In this document: in pieces, positions 46,201 to 58,021 of the stretch
Position numbering within the stretch: the first letter of the stretch is position 1
Layout of the letters: each line of letters begins with the position of its first letter
Assembly (NCBI GenBank): GCA_032358255.1
Contig: JAULBX010022299.1
Coordinates: forward strand, 1 to 64,000
Origin: Heterotrichella gracilis
Lineage: Eukaryota; Sar; Xanthophyceae; Tribonematales; Xanthonemataceae
Direction of reading: 5' to 3'
DNA: 64,000 bases
Program-made: the position numbers and the translations under genes
Notes under the pieces: model-generated
Told to the model about the DNA's origin: nothing
Seen by the model: the letters and a program-made list of their open reading frames with translations, nothing else
The model's database searches: none

Positions 46201-49200
46201 GGGGGGCAGGAGTACTACCAGGTAATTGGGGAGGGTCAAGGGGGGGGGGACTACTGGGAGATAAATAGGGAGGGTCAAAGGGGGGCAGGAGTACTTCTAG
46301 GTAGATGGGCAGGGCCAAGGGAGGCAGGACTACTACCAGGTAAATGGGCAGGGCCAAAGGGCGCCCAACTGTGGTCCAGCGAGGAAATATAAGTCGGGAT
46401 CTCATCGGGATCCAATGGTTGGATGCGGAATTATAATCGCGGGATTCTGGTTTGTTATTCCGCCGCCACTTTGTATGCAAATAAAAATATGTAATATGCT
46501 TTCCCCTGGGCCTGGACAGCTTCACCAGCGCCAAGCTAGCTTACTAATTCCGTTGCCACTTTTTAGATGCAAACTAATATATTTCTAATTTTTCATCACC
46601 TTGAGGGCCTGCACAGCTTCACCAGCGCCACGCTAAGTACAAATTAAACAAAAAATAAATCGACATTTGATTTTTTCCTTCAGGGCCTGGACAGCTTCAC
46701 TAGTGCCAAGCTCAACACTAGCTTCAGGGGGCTGGATGATGAACAGCTGGCGGCTGCACTGCTGTTTGACAGCCAGAGCCTGGGCCCAGGTACGCAACCC
46801 TAAATCCTAGCCTATACACTCTAAAAACCCTTTGGCAGCCAGAGCGTGGCGGCAGGTAGGCAACCCTAAACCTTGAAAGCCCTTTTTGACAGCCAGAGTG
46901 CGCCGTTTGTGGCGCACGCACGCAACAGGCACAGATGACACTTGTGTGCCCTGGAGAGGGTGGATCCCCCAACAGTTGAACCTGCATGCTTCCACCAGCA
47001 TTTTGCAGCAGCTTTAAAGACTGGATTGCATGGCATGTGGCCACTGACAGCCCAACCCACCATGGGCGCCAGGCACTGTGCAGTGCATAGTGTAACAACG
47101 GCATCCCTGCATGGCCCTGGCGGGACGCATCCACCATCGCTTGCACAGCATATGCATGCTTGCATGCATGAAAAGCCCCACCAGTAATGGTCACGCGATG
47201 TGCACTTTTCCAAGTGCCACGTCCTTATGAAGCTCTGTCAATAGGGTGGTGATATGTATGTGCAGGCATGCAGCAAGGGTTGGACATGGCGGCCCTGGCT
47301 GGACTAACCCAGGGGGGTAATGATGATGAGCAGCAACACCAGCACCAGCACCATCAGCAGTACCTGCACGCCGGCGACCAGCTGCAGCAAAACCAGCAGT
47401 ACATGCAAGCGGGGGAGCAGCAGCAGCTACCACACCACCAACACCAGCAGCAGTACATGCAAGGGGGGGGGCATGAGCAGCAACGCCAGCAGCAGCAGTA
47501 CGCGCAAGTGGGGTATGGGGGTGCGGGGCCCCAGGGCCAGTCCCTAGGGTATGACCTAGGGTATGGTGGGCAGCGGGCAATGGCGCCACCCAGGTACGTC
47601 ATTGGTTGCGCGGTGTGTTGCAAACCGCCGCCTTCTGTGCTCAAGTTTCTGTTCTCGCACTTAGTTGCCAACTGCCGTCTTCTTTGCTCACTTTGGTGCT
47701 GCACTGGTTTACCTGCCTGCATTGTTGCGTGACCTGATTCTGCGGTTTGGTCTGCGCTCTCTGAAAGTTTGAGCTGCTTCCGGCCCTTGCTCACCCCTTT
47801 ACCTTTCAGGCTTTGCGTTCTGGTCCCTGTTTGCCAGCTTTCATTTATGTCTCTTTTGGTACATCACGGTTTGCATTTATGTCATATGGATATAAATGCC
47901 TTTATGTCTCTTTTAGGTACGTCACGGTTGCGGGACCAGGGGGGTCGGTGCAGCAACTGGACGACAGGGGGAGCGGCAGTCTACCACCCGAGGGCTCGCA
48001 CGGCTACTCGCAAGGGTACTCGCAAGGGTTTTCTGCTGGCTCCAGCGCTGCCGCCATGCTGCCGGTCAGGCCTGGCAAGCACTTGGGCAACATCCAGGTG
48101 GCGCGCCTGGTCATGCCTTCACCGGCAAGCACTTCTCACCAGCCGCAGGCATCCCAGAACACCGAGGTGAGCCGGGGAAAACATCAAATTTTTTGTAATG
48201 TTTTTCTTGGATAAGGTTAGCATGTTGGGCTTGCTCCAAGTTGGGTGTTCACTGAAGCGAGGGGCTCAGGGGTGGGGCGAGGAATCAGCTAGCTGGTTAG
48301 CGTTTGAAGGTTTGGGGTTGTGTTTCACACTTCTAGGTGGTGCGCCTGGTCATGCCCTGGCCCGCCTCCACCGGGCACCAGCTGCAGGCATCCCAGAGCG
48401 CGGAGGTGAGGGGGGATGAGCTTAGCTCGTTGGGGGGTCAAGAGCTTGCACAAGATTAGGGTAATGCAGGTCAGCGCCCCATTAGTGTGAGGTGGGGACC
48501 AGCTTGGGTGCATCCTAGCTCCAGCAACAGCACTTCTGCACAGAAATGGATGGGTGCTCCACACCCATTGCCGCAAGCGCTGTGTAGCACTGGTATCAGC
48601 CAGTCATGGGTATGCACATGCTTGGTGCATCAGGCCCCAAACGATATGCCCCTCAACCCACCATCACCGCAATAGTCGTGGCTCCCGGGTCCCTGCTCCC
48701 CTCCCGTCTGGGTCCTGGGTTGAACACAGAATGACACGCACACACCAACACATGCTGACCCCTCCCCCTCTCCTTTGGCGCAGTACTCCACAGCCCCCTC
48801 CTACTCAGCTGCCCAGCACGCCTACCACCCTCCCCCCTCCCCCTCCATGTCGCACCTCACATCCAATCCAAGCACGAGCTTCCAATCGGGACATGGGGCG
48901 CACCCCCGTGCCTCCCGTTACAGCGGCAGTATGGTTTCCCCCTGGGCTGAGTCGGATGTGCCCTCGCCTGTGGGTAGCTACATGCCCGCCACCAGCACGG
49001 GAGGTGCGTGTACACCAATAGGGTTTTAAGCGTTAGGGCTTTCCCATGGCTGCATCCGCAAAATTGCATACTAATATTGCGGATTGTTTTAACCTTGCTT
49101 TCCCTGATTTCCACCCCCTGGCATGCAGATGAGGGCCCCATATCCCCAACCACCAGCCACGATCCCTCAGCGGCATATCCGAGCGAGGGTGGGGGCGGCT

Positions 49201-50798
49201 ACGGGCATGGCAGCAGGAGGGGGGGGGACATACCCCCCCTGCCCCTGCACAAGCCGCTGGTGCGCATCAAGAGCGGCGGATGCAAGGTGGGGGTGTTACA
49301 GATTACAGACTTTGGTGGCATAGAAGTCGAGAATTCCAGAGCCAATGCACCCACCCACATCCACATGCAGCTGCTGTACTCCTATTGCATGCCCACCCTC
49401 CCCTGTGTCGCCTCCTCCCCTGCTGTACCCATACCGCACCCCCTCAGACACATCTAAATTACATTTCTGACGGGTTACTGCAGGCTCGGATCAAGCGCGA
49501 GCGGTCCAAGCGGAGCCAAATCCCCACCACCAACCCCAAGAAGGCGGCCCCCTCCGCCCCCCTGCCCCCCCCACCGCCCACCCGCGCCAGCACCCGCCCC
49601 ACCACCCGCATGGCAACGGGGCGCCTCACCCCCAAGGTGAAGGAGGAAGCCGAGGAGGATCTGGATGTGTTCAACTTCAAGGGGGAGGATTTCGTGGATG
49701 AGGAGATTGGGGAGGGGCTGCCTGGCGAGCCGCCCATCCGCATGTCTGACCTGCTGAGGTGAGGGCCGTAGGGGTTTTAGGGTTTAGGGTTTGCCTATGC
49801 ACACGTGGGATCTGTTGAGGTGAGGGATGTAGGGCTTAGGGGTGTAGGGTTTGCATATTTGCACGTCAGACTGCTGGGTGATGCCTCTGCACTGGCGCCA
49901 TACACCGCATATGTACACGTTATGATCGGTGTACGTTTGCACCCATGGAGTGCACTTTCTGTGGCTATCCATTCCCCTTCACCACCACCCACTCACGCAC
50001 TCACCCACTTCCAAGTACCTACCCCAACCCCTCCACTCTCCACCTCCCCCCAGGTACCTGCCCCCCGGCACCAGCCTCAGCTCCATCAGTGACAAGGAGC
50101 TCAAGCGCTTGATGCGCAAGGAGAAGAACAGGCAGAGCGCAGCGGCAAGCAGGAGCAGGAGGGAGGAGCGGGTGGCGGAGCTGGAGGAGGAGGTGGGTGG
50201 GGGTTATTATGGGGCTGGGGTGGGGGATGGGAGTGGGGTTACGGTGGGGGGTGAATAGGAGCAGGAGGGAGGAGCGGGTGGCGGAGCTGGAGGAGGAGGT
50301 GGGTGGGGTTATTGTGGGGGTGGTGGGGATGGGTATGGGATGGAGTTGGTGTGGGAGCCAAGACAGGAGCAGGCGGGTCAGCTGGAGGTGGTGGGAGGGG
50401 TGGTGTGTGGAACCTCGTGCAGTATCTGGAGGCTGAGGTGATATGCAGAGGGGAAATGAATATACAGTCCACATCTAGTGCCACACGTGGACCAGCACAA
50501 CAAGGAACCCAGCGCACGAGCCCCTAATGTTTCACGAAAGAGATCGAGCCCCAAACCCCTAACCCCTAATCCTTCTCACCTGGAGATGTACTGCCATTTA
50601 CTACGAAGTTGTCGTCCAGATCCCAAATCCAAAACCCTAGCCCTAGCCCTAAACCTAAGCCCTTCCCGCCCGCAGGTGGACCGCCTCAACGAGGAGGGCC
50701 AGTGGTACAACGAGATCATCACAGCGCCGCCCCCCACAGGGCCCGACGGCACCCTGCAGGTGCGCAAGCCAAGGCCTTCGAGACACAAGAGCTGCTGA
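43282..50798 (+). CDS. bZIP transcription factor with long Gln/Pro-rich N-terminal region
   Basis: Fourteen exons, 43282-43306, 43977-44058, 44592-44715, 45190-45616, 46019-46221, 46684-46789, 47266-47593, 47917-48166, 48337-48405, 48784-49003, 49129-49286, 49484-49758, 50054-50192 and 50676-50798, join with matching phases to 842 residues. The basic region is in exon 13, with N781-x7-R789 (KNRQSAAASRSRREERVAEL), followed by a short leucine zipper running into the last exon (VDRLNEEGQWYNEII). The rest is low-complexity: Gln/His repeats in exon 7 and Pro/Ser-rich exons 4, 5, 8-11, as in activation domains. A KKAAPSAP basic-Pro stretch lies in exon 12. The protein should bind DNA as a dimer in the nucleus; target genes are unknown. 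The 25-nt first exon is supported only by its ATG, donor and phase. The C-terminal frame after GTLQ could shift to an Ala/Thr-rich tail. Confidence 0.83.
46222..46345 (+). repeat. Three tandem copies of bZIP exon 5 end with donor
   Basis: Exon 5 ends at 46221 (GGGCAGGAGTACTACCAG, then GTAATTGGGG). About 39-bp units with the same ending finish at about 46260, 46300 and 46339; the last two keep a GTAGAT or GTAAAT donor. Each unit contains GAGGGTCAAGG or GCAGGGCCAAGG. Confidence 0.92.
46505..46640 (+). repeat. Two upstream copies of bZIP exon 6 start
   Basis: GGGCCTGGACAGCTTCAC, the start of exon 6 at 46684, occurs also at 46507-46537 and 46603-46636, each followed by CAGCGCCAAGCT or a close variant. 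Spacing is about 97 and 80 bp. Confidence 0.9.
46825..46905 (+). repeat. Two copies of bZIP exon 6 end
   Basis: The exon 6 end TTTGACAGCCAGAGCCTGGG is repeated at about 46829-46857 (TTTGGCAGCCAGAGCGTGGC, followed by a GTAGGCAACCC donor-like site) and at 46884-46905. CCTAAA-type sequence lies between. Confidence 0.8.
47594..47936 (+). repeat. bZIP intron 7 begins with a copy of the next exon's start
   Basis: The intron starts GTACGTCATTGGTTGCG after CCCAG at 47593, and exon 8 starts GTACGTCACGGTTGCGG after TTTAG at 47916. The first 17 bases of the intron thus match the first bases of the following exon. Confidence 0.88.
48099..48405 (+). repeat. Duplicated 3' part of bZIP exon 8, now exon 9
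   Basis: Codons VARLVMPSPASTSHQPQASQ (48099-48166) are matched by VVRLVMPWPASTGHQLQASQ (48337-48405). The copy begins exactly at an AG|GT inside the first exon, has an acceptor and donor of its own and keeps phase 0, so it reads as an extra 23-codon exon. Confidence 0.88.
49759..49875 (+). repeat. Two decayed copies of bZIP exon 12 end with TTTAGGG blocks
   Basis: Exon 12 ends CTGACCTGCTGAG, then GTGAGGGCCGTAGGGGTTTT. Units of about 60 bp repeat GATCTGTTGAGGTGAGGG and CAGACTGCTGGGTGATG, each with a GTAGGGTTTGC block. Confidence 0.82.
50250..50310 (+). repeat. Copy of bZIP exon 13 end (zipper start) with donor
   Basis: GGAGCAGGAGGGAGGAGCGG and what follows to GAGGAGGAG, then GTGGGTGG, repeats the exon 13 end (50144-50192) at about 50254-50298. 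The copied codons encode SRREERVAELEEE. The copy has no acceptor of its own and is preceded by a TAG. Confidence 0.9.
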
Positions 50799-52939
50799 GG
50801 GGGGGCGCAGCCACAGCCGCAGCCACAACCACAACCACAGCCACAGCCACAGCCACAGGCTCCGCCGCTTGTGCAGCAGCCACCGTGCAGCCGCCATGTG
50901 GCGGGAGGTTGAGGGGCACATGGCGGGCGAGCAGCAATGTAGCGGGGCGTGTGTGGTGGCCACATGCACAGTCATCACATCGTATGGGCTGGCGTGGTGG
51001 TAGTCTGGGCCCTCTGCTGGATCACCTGCCCTTGGCAACAGCCACCAAACGCCCGCTGTTATAGGGTTTGGAGGAAACCCCTTTGGAGGAAACCTTGTTT
51101 TAGGGTATTGGGTCTGTACCCGGCGGACAGCTGGTGGCGGGGGATGGGATGGTGGCAGGTTGGGGATTTTATAACATGGATGGCATCAGCACATTCTGCC
51201 GGGGGAGTTTTTGAAGACCCTAGTGGAAATATAGCATACCCTTCTTATGTTTTACCATGATAAAACTGTAGCACTGTCAGTAATTTTGAGCGCTGAATGT
51301 ACATGGCAGCATCATGATTTCAGGTGCGACCTGCTAGTGGGTGATGTATCTCCTGGGCCAAATTTTGACATGAGTGCAATTTGAACCCGTGCGTGTGCCG
51401 CTGCAGCAATGCAGCAAGCCATGAACAAGCATAACAACGCGTCCATGGCCTGAGGGCTTTTCACAGCGTCATTGCGTTTCAAGAAGTTATTCTGCATATT
51501 TGTTTTGGAGCCCAGAATCTGGGTTCCAATACAGGGATATCCCGTGCCCTCTGGTTCCTGTCCTGGGGGCACGAGGTGCAGCACAGTGGATTGAATTACC
51601 TGCCAAAACATTTTCTGTGGAAGGGAATTGTGGGCACCCCCTGGCACAGGCTTTTGATCCACAGCTGCTGCATGTGGTGAACCCCACTGAGTGCACTATA
51701 GGCAATAATTATTTTTACCGGTGTTTCTCTTCCGATGTAAAGGGCCTTGAAGTTCATGGTGCCGAGGGTCTCAAACTTTGCCCTTGCAAGGGTCAATTGA
51801 TGGTTACCATATTGAAAATAGCCCGTGGTACCACAGCGTGGGATGTCAAATACTGAGCAATTCACCTTACAGGTCTAAGAAACAGGTGGAACCTGCAGGC
51901 CAGAAGGCGCAGGATGGGGTGGCACTGCCAGTGGCTGGGAGAGTCTTTGAAGAAATACCATTGTAACAGTCACGCCTGTTGATATAATATGGTAACAGAC
52001 GGTTCATAGCGGACTTCAAGTGAGTCACAGAGCCTCTGGGAGGAGTGCTGGACAAGGCTGACGTAGAGGCCCCATGATGGGGATGATCCACAGTGAAGTG
52101 ACTTTGCCTACACGTGGTGCTGCAGCAGTTGAGTACACTGTACTGAGTCCTGCGCAAAACATGCTCCTGAACTGGTCCAGGAGTTCTGCACTGCTTACTA
52201 TGATACTCAGGCTTACCACTAAGTGTTCGTGTCCTGATCTAGTCACTGAGTGAGCGCCTATAGGTCTATAGACAAAAAGGTTAACCTACTTGGCAAGCAA
52301 TGCTTTTGTTGAACAACATTTAAATTGCAATTGTAACAATGCGTGTGCCAAGTATTTCAGGAAAAAAGGGTCCTAGGAGCCCGAACTTTAGCGAGTACCA
52401 CATCCCCCGGACTAGTCTGGGGTATGTGGTACCTACAAGCTAGCCGAGGCGACACCCGGTTTCAAAAAAGTCACTTAGTAGAAGTAACCGGCTACAAGTT
52501 GGTGATACCTTGGTGTTGAAAAACAATACATTTTCAAGTTTTGAACTCATTGGTCAAACCTCACATGTGAAGAAGAATGTCAAACATTTGCTGTATTGGA
52601 TGATGAACAATTGCGGAAAGTTATGTCATTGAAAAATTGACAAGAAAACAGCCATTCTTCTACCCGTACCCACCATAGCGCCATAGGCTACAGCACTCAG
52701 GCTGTTGAGCTGGAAAACAAAGAAGGGAATGCAAAGTAGGTCCTCCTGGAGGCAAATCCACAGACCAGGAGGTTCACCACACAGGCACATCCACATTCCA
52801 GGAGGTGCACCACACCGCCATGATTTGGGACTCTTGGGATCTGAGATTGCATAGCTATAGCCCCCATGGCGGAAAAGCCTCTACCGACCCCAATGACGTT
52901 CAGTAGAAAAGCTTACAAAAGCGGCCCTTCAATTTCCCG
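50799..52939. other. bZIP 3' flank and gene-free stretch
   Basis: A GCCACA hexamer run lies at 50811-50860. No gene is supported from there to the GT92 stop at 52940. A strong hairpin is noted at 52396-52434. The region around 52260-52660 is AT-rich. Confidence 0.5.
52396..52434. repeat. 39-bp hairpin
   Basis: GTACCACATCCCCC pairs with TGGGGTATGTGGTAC around GGACTAGTC, with one unpaired base. No flanking direct repeat is evident and it is not a tRNA. Role unknown. Confidence 0.6.
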
Positions 52940-55900
52940 CTACGACGCCATCCTGCACAGCCGTGCCTCCCTGGCTACCTCCATTGCCTTGCGCACCCCA
53001 CCCACCACCTGCACCGCGTGCGGCAGCATTACCTCGTCATACACAACATCAGATGACTCTCGGCCGCCAGCGGAGGGGGGCGGAAGGCAGCCTTCGGGGA
53101 AGTTGAAGTAGTGCGAGTAGTGGAAGATGGTGATTTCTGGCGGGCGGGCGTCCGCAAGCCTGAGGAAGAACGAGCACAGTAATGAGCGCGGTAATGAGCA
53201 CTGGAGTGAGCATGAGCACAGTAATGCGCCCTGTAATGAAAATGTGCACAGTGATGAGCACTGTAACGAGAATAAGCACAGTAACAAGCACAGCAATTTA
53301 GCACAGTGATGAGCACCAGCCAGGACTCCTTCGAACCATGCTGGGAAAGGGTAGCATCCCTGCTGCGGAGCTGTGCAGAGCATGCGACCCAGTGTGCAAA
53401 CAACAGGTTATCAGAACAAAAAGCATAATCGCAGGGCAATAAGGACACCACAATCATTCATTTGACCAAAAAGAAAGCGTAATCCTGGGATTCAACATCA
53501 TACCCCACCTGAATCCCGGGCGAAGCTGGCTGACGTGATGGACTCCCAGGGATAGGACGGCATCTGGCCGGATAAAATTTTTCTGCCGGTTGGTCCTTTG
53601 CTCGGTTTTGAACAGGTTGAAGGCAGTCCCCATGTACAGGGGCAGGCCATCCACCCTCTTTGCCGGGGACAAGCAGTTGGCATCCACAAAGCGTGTGAGA
53701 ACTTGCAGCCGTCCCAGAGACTTGTCTTGGAACTGGGGGCTTAAAAACTGCTGGAAGGTGGTGATCGCGGGGTCCCCAAAATGCGCGTATTCGTCCACAT
53801 CTGTGAAGAAGGTGGTTCCCCTGCCAGCCAGCACCTCGCGCATCAGGCAGTCGTGTATCGCCGGCACCTGCGGCAGGCAACCCAGAAAAGAAATCACTAG
53901 CACACACGGGTGGCTAGTGATTGGAGTTTTGGAAAAACAAAAATTATCAGTACATATAGTACCTGGTCCAGCAGGCACCGCTCAGTGTAGGCTGGGCAAC
54001 ATGACCCACACTAGTCATGTGGATAAAGTTGACCACCGAATTATTGTTAATGTTAAAGTTGCTTTTTACATTCGCCAGAGACAGGGCAGGTTCATTGGCA
54101 CACACGGGATATGCACTGCTTTGTGGAAAGCACAGTACCTGTCCATTGGCGTGCATGCCTTGCAGCTCCTCGATTGCATCCCACCAGTGCAGCGTGACCA
54201 CCCCCCTGCGCTGGTAATGCCCAACCACGTCCAGCGCCCCCAGCGATGCCTTCTCTGTGAGGTACATGTGGAAGTGGTGCACCCCCAGGCGCAGGTTGTG
54301 CTCAAACCACTCAGCCAGGCGGGTGGGCATCTCACCTGGGCGGTCGGTGTAGATGGGCTGCAGGGGCACCATGTGAGGAAGTCACTAGGGTTTGCTAGGA
54401 TTTTCTAGGTTTCCTAGGGTTAGTGGTGAGCATCTCACCCGGGCGATCGGTGTACATCGGCTCCAGGGCAAGGGTTTTGCTAGGGTTTGAGGTGGGGCCC
54501 ACGAGGGCAATTAGGTAATGCAGCGTCACGGCATGATGGGTGCGGGAGGGAAACCCTAGGGGAAACCCCACTGCATTGGGGTGAGTAAGGGCAGCAACTG
54601 GCAGAGCTAGGGTGAGTGATTGGGGACGGGATTTTGTCCCACAGCATATGCAGAACCTAAAATAGTGGTATTCTTAGCAGCCGCGCAACTTTCAGGTTCT
54701 GAGTTTTGCACCATTTTGTCCTCACCTGGCCACATACACCCAGCTGGTTGGCTGCGTGGGGATCCCTGGAACCTGGGGAGGAAACCTCCACTGCTATGAA
54801 CCCCTTCACTCTGCCCTGGCCCTGGAGGGTGCTTGCGAAGGAGGATGACTGCAAAAGGGGGGTGCAAACACTTTGTCATCAGGGAGGGACTAGGGATGAT
54901 GAGTGCAGGAGGGGTGACTCACGCACAGTGCATGTGGGCAGCGAGCACACATGTCAGCATGAAGCTGACATTGCCTCCTGCATTGGTAAGTTTCCTTCCT
55001 TCTACTGGACTACTACATGGTGATAAATTGGTACATTGGCATTGGTTACATGTTAAAATGGCCACAAATGTCAAGTTTAAATGCATGCCATACGGGTGAC
55101 GTGGCAAGGTGGCATCACATCACCTGCTTTCACCAGTGGTAAGTTGCCCCTCCCTTGGTCCTTACGGTATCACACCCACCCACCTCAAACTCCTCCCAGC
55201 GCCACCCGGGGGGGACCAGCGTCACCACCAGGCCCAACCCTAGCAAGGGTTTGGCCAGCGGGCAGTGCAGGCGCATGGTGTCAAACTTATTGTCGTGGTT
55301 GTCGCCAAACCCCATTAGGGTAATGGGGGTGCTCAGGGCGCACAGGGTGGTCCCCCCAGATCCTGCGCCATGCGGAGTCGGTAAGGGACTACACGTGGGG
55401 GAGATGCGCGCAGGGTCTCCCTGCCAAAACACTGGCACCTTCTTTTCCTTTCTTTCTTTTGGGTGCCGCTCATGTGATACCATAGGGCAAGTTGCATGTG
55501 GACCACATGTATGTGAGCACCCTAGAGTTAGGGTTTGAGGGTATGAGGTTGCACATGAGCATCATGTTTTAGGGTTTAGGGTTTTGAGGCTGCATGTGGG
55601 CCATATGGACTTTTGCGCTCGCTTCCTATCCATGTGTGGTGCATGCAACTCCACCCCACACCAACACCACTCCACCCACTCCACACCACCCAGCACCACC
55701 AACACAGGCGTGAAACCAGCCCTCCATCCCCCCCCTCCATCCCCTCCTACCTGTCTCCACCTTGGTGATGCCTGCGCTGCCCGCCACATCTCCCCCCACA
55801 TGCCCCTCGTAGCCCGGCGCCACACACACCAAGCACTGCACCTCTGAGCTGTAGCTGGTGCGCCGCACAGCAACCACATACACCTTGCCATCCCCATCAC

Positions 55901-56967
55901 CCTGCAGGTGCTGTTACAGTCGCACTTGCACCCACAATATCACATGCACTCAACAAGTGCAATTGCACGTACACCTTGTCACCCCCATCACCCTGCAGGT
56001 GCGACTACAACCACATTTTTGCATGCAATTAACACATACGATTGCAAGAAGATCTCGCAATTCTCATCACTCTGCAGATGCAGAGGGTTATACAAAAAAA
56101 GCAGCACCAGATTCCCCATGGGAGCAATATGCAGATCTTATGTCTGTAATATCAGCAACAGCATGCACGCACTGCATTACTTGCTCTCTTTTACTTGGCT
56201 GCAGAGATGTACCAATCCCTTGTCGCAACTGCGTCGTTGTACCTCCATTATGCAGGCACATGCACCGACGGGCACTACTAGATATGGAATTCCTCCTCCC
56301 TGCTATTCACCTGTTAGGGTTCACCAGAATCCCTACTCACCTGGTCCTGCTCGGGGTAGCGTGGGTCCTCAAAGGCCGACACCAGGAACACCTGACCATC
56401 CACCACCGTCTCAACCCTGTGCACGTGGTCGAACCCAACTGGCGCCCCCTCGCAGGCACCACCGCCACCCGTGGCGTTGCCCACACCACCACCACCACCA
56501 TCACCAACAGTGGTTTGGGTCACGACGCCTGCGCCACCATCAATGCGGGCATGTGGTCGGGCCAGCTTCCCGACTTTGTGGTGGTGCGCATGTTTGCGCG
56601 CTGAGCTTTTCTCCACCTCCTGCTCGCTGGTTTCAAGTTGAGGGTCCGTCATCTCCACCACAATAGGGACCCTAGGGTTTGCCAAGCGGGGGTTGAAGTC
56701 CTCGGGGTGCAGCAGCTTGGTTGGAAACCCTGTCGAGGGTATTGGCCAAGCGAGGACGAGGACCAGCAGTGCTCCAATGCTGCGTCGCCAGAGGGCGATG
56801 CTGTGATTTTGCGAAGCTCGCTGATTGCAGCATCTGTGGCCATGGCTGGTATCCGGGCTGATGGCGCCTGTGGGCAGGAAAGGAGGGATGGATTTCAAAA
56901 GTGCAGCAATATCAATGCTATCCCTGGGGCCTCTGGACGCAGGTGCCAGGCGATAGGCACATGACAT
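52940..56967 (-). CDS. GT92/DUF23-type glycosyltransferase
   Basis: Six exons on the minus strand, 56967-56341, 55901-55751, 55362-55184, 54357-54139, 53867-53509 and 53159-52940, join in phase to 584 residues. A signal-anchor helix (IGALLVLVLAWPIPS) near residue 68 and a His/Lys-rich stalk suggest a type II Golgi protein. The catalytic part has LAEWFEHNLRLGVHHFHMYL (about 333-352), the EW-x-EHH-x-x-LGVxHFYIY pattern of the family, then GVVTLHWWD, and a DVDE metal-binding site (415-418, TTFFTDVDEYAHF). GT92 enzymes add galactose or related sugars to glycans or wall polymers. The frame is open back to 57360, so the start at 56967 is a choice. Introns carry copies of exon starts and, in the last intron, a degenerate AGCACAGTAATG-type minisatellite. 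Confidence 0.8.
53168..53312. repeat. Degenerate minisatellite in the last GT92 intron
   Basis: About ten irregular units built on GAGCACAGTAATGAGC follow each other on the + strand. Unit length varies between roughly 12 and 24 bp. Confidence 0.75.
54425..54468 (-). repeat. Copy of the start of GT92 exon 4
   Basis: On the + strand GCATCTCACCCGGGCGATCG at 54430 matches GCATCTCACCTGGGCGGTCG in exon 4 (54328), and the similarity continues across the exon boundary into GGCTCCAGGGC. The copy lies in the intron upstream of the exon, in the gene's orientation. Confidence 0.85.
55876..56085 (-). repeat. Two copies of GT92 exon 2 start with acceptor
   Basis: On the + strand CCATCACCCTGCAGGTG at the exon 2 boundary (55901) recurs at about 55970-56001 and, decayed, at 56060-56082, preceded by TACACCTTGTCACC in the first case. 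Spacing is about 85-95 bp. Confidence 0.82.
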
Positions 56968-57439
56968 GGGGCGATAAGCTGCCACGGGGTCGTCCCCTGG
57001 GGTCAGCCATGCAAACTTGTACGTGCAGAGGGTGCAGGGTCTGCGATGGTGGTGGTGTGGCGGTGTTGGTGGTGCGAGTGGTGGTGCTGCAATTGGTGGT
57101 GTGGTGCAAATGGTGATGGTGGTGGGTTGTGCAGCGGTGGTGGTGGTGCTGCTGGAGTTGGGCATGGCAGGGGTTGGGCATGGCAGGGCAGGGCATGGGT
57201 GCTGTGCAGGCTGAGATGCCGTTGGGTACACAGCACTAACCCAATATGACCAAGCGCAAGGGTCCAGATAAAGGGCTGTTCGTGAATTAAAACCAGCAAA
57301 AGCTTTCGATGCAATATGCAAGCAAAAACGTACAGCACCTGGTGGCGTCGAGGCGACCATCTCGTCAAGCCCAGTGGTGGTGTGTCATAGTGGCATCAGT
57401 CTGCCTTATATGCAGCCAACTCAGCGGCAGCTTTAGGTT

Positions 57440-57640
57440 TCATCGTTTATCAGTTATCGGGACATACCCATAGGACGGGCACACACGAAACGGCGATGGA
57501 TGCAATGCATGCATGCATGCATCTGTTGCCACCAGTGTTGGTTCAAGATGCCAACGCTCGGCCAATACAGGGTGTGTATGTTGACCGACAATGTGTGCCA
57601 GCTTCCGATGGCTAAACTCGCAGTGGTTAACGCCGTTAAC
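57440..57640. repeat. Dispersed repeat, copy A, upstream of the GT92 gene
   Basis: Shares TATCAGTTATCGGG, CATACCCA, GGGCA-ACACGAA, a CATGCATGCATGCAT run, GGGTGT-TATGTTGAC and ACTCGCAGT-GTTA blocks, in the same order and orientation, with 62332-62535. It starts about 80 bp upstream of the first possible GT92 start. Confidence 0.8.
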
Positions 57641-58021
57641 TAGGGGCGGCAGCTAATAGGGTCTGCCAGGTCGCTCTGTATTGTTTCAATATTCTTTTTC
57701 GCAGTGACGTAGTGTTACAAAACCTGCTGGCTTTGCAAAAAGCCTTGGTGCCACGAACAGGACCACAACAGAAAGAAAGAACTTGTTTTTGCGTGAAGTG
57801 GGTTGCTAGCATCTTTCCTGTATGACAACTTTGTGCACGCCCTGTGGAGCAACCCAGCTGCAGCCAGTTTTACCGTGACTGCACTCCTCATGAAGCCCTA
57901 ACGCCCCCCAAGGCATCCAGAGGCAGGCTGGCCACTTTGCAGCCACCCTTCAACGCAGCAGGCGTGTTGTAGATTCCCCTTGGAACCCCAAAGCGTCACA
58001 GCAGAGTTGGCCTCCAGCAGC
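57641..58021. other. Divergent promoter region of the GT92 and 58-kb genes
   Basis: No gene or clear element seen apart from the dispersed repeat at its left edge. Confidence 0.4.

Noticed and set aside
50609-51064. Ala/Thr-rich frame after the bZIP gene
   Set aside because: It comes from the GCCACA repeat. It could be the real C-terminus only with a one-base shift, for which there is no splice evidence.
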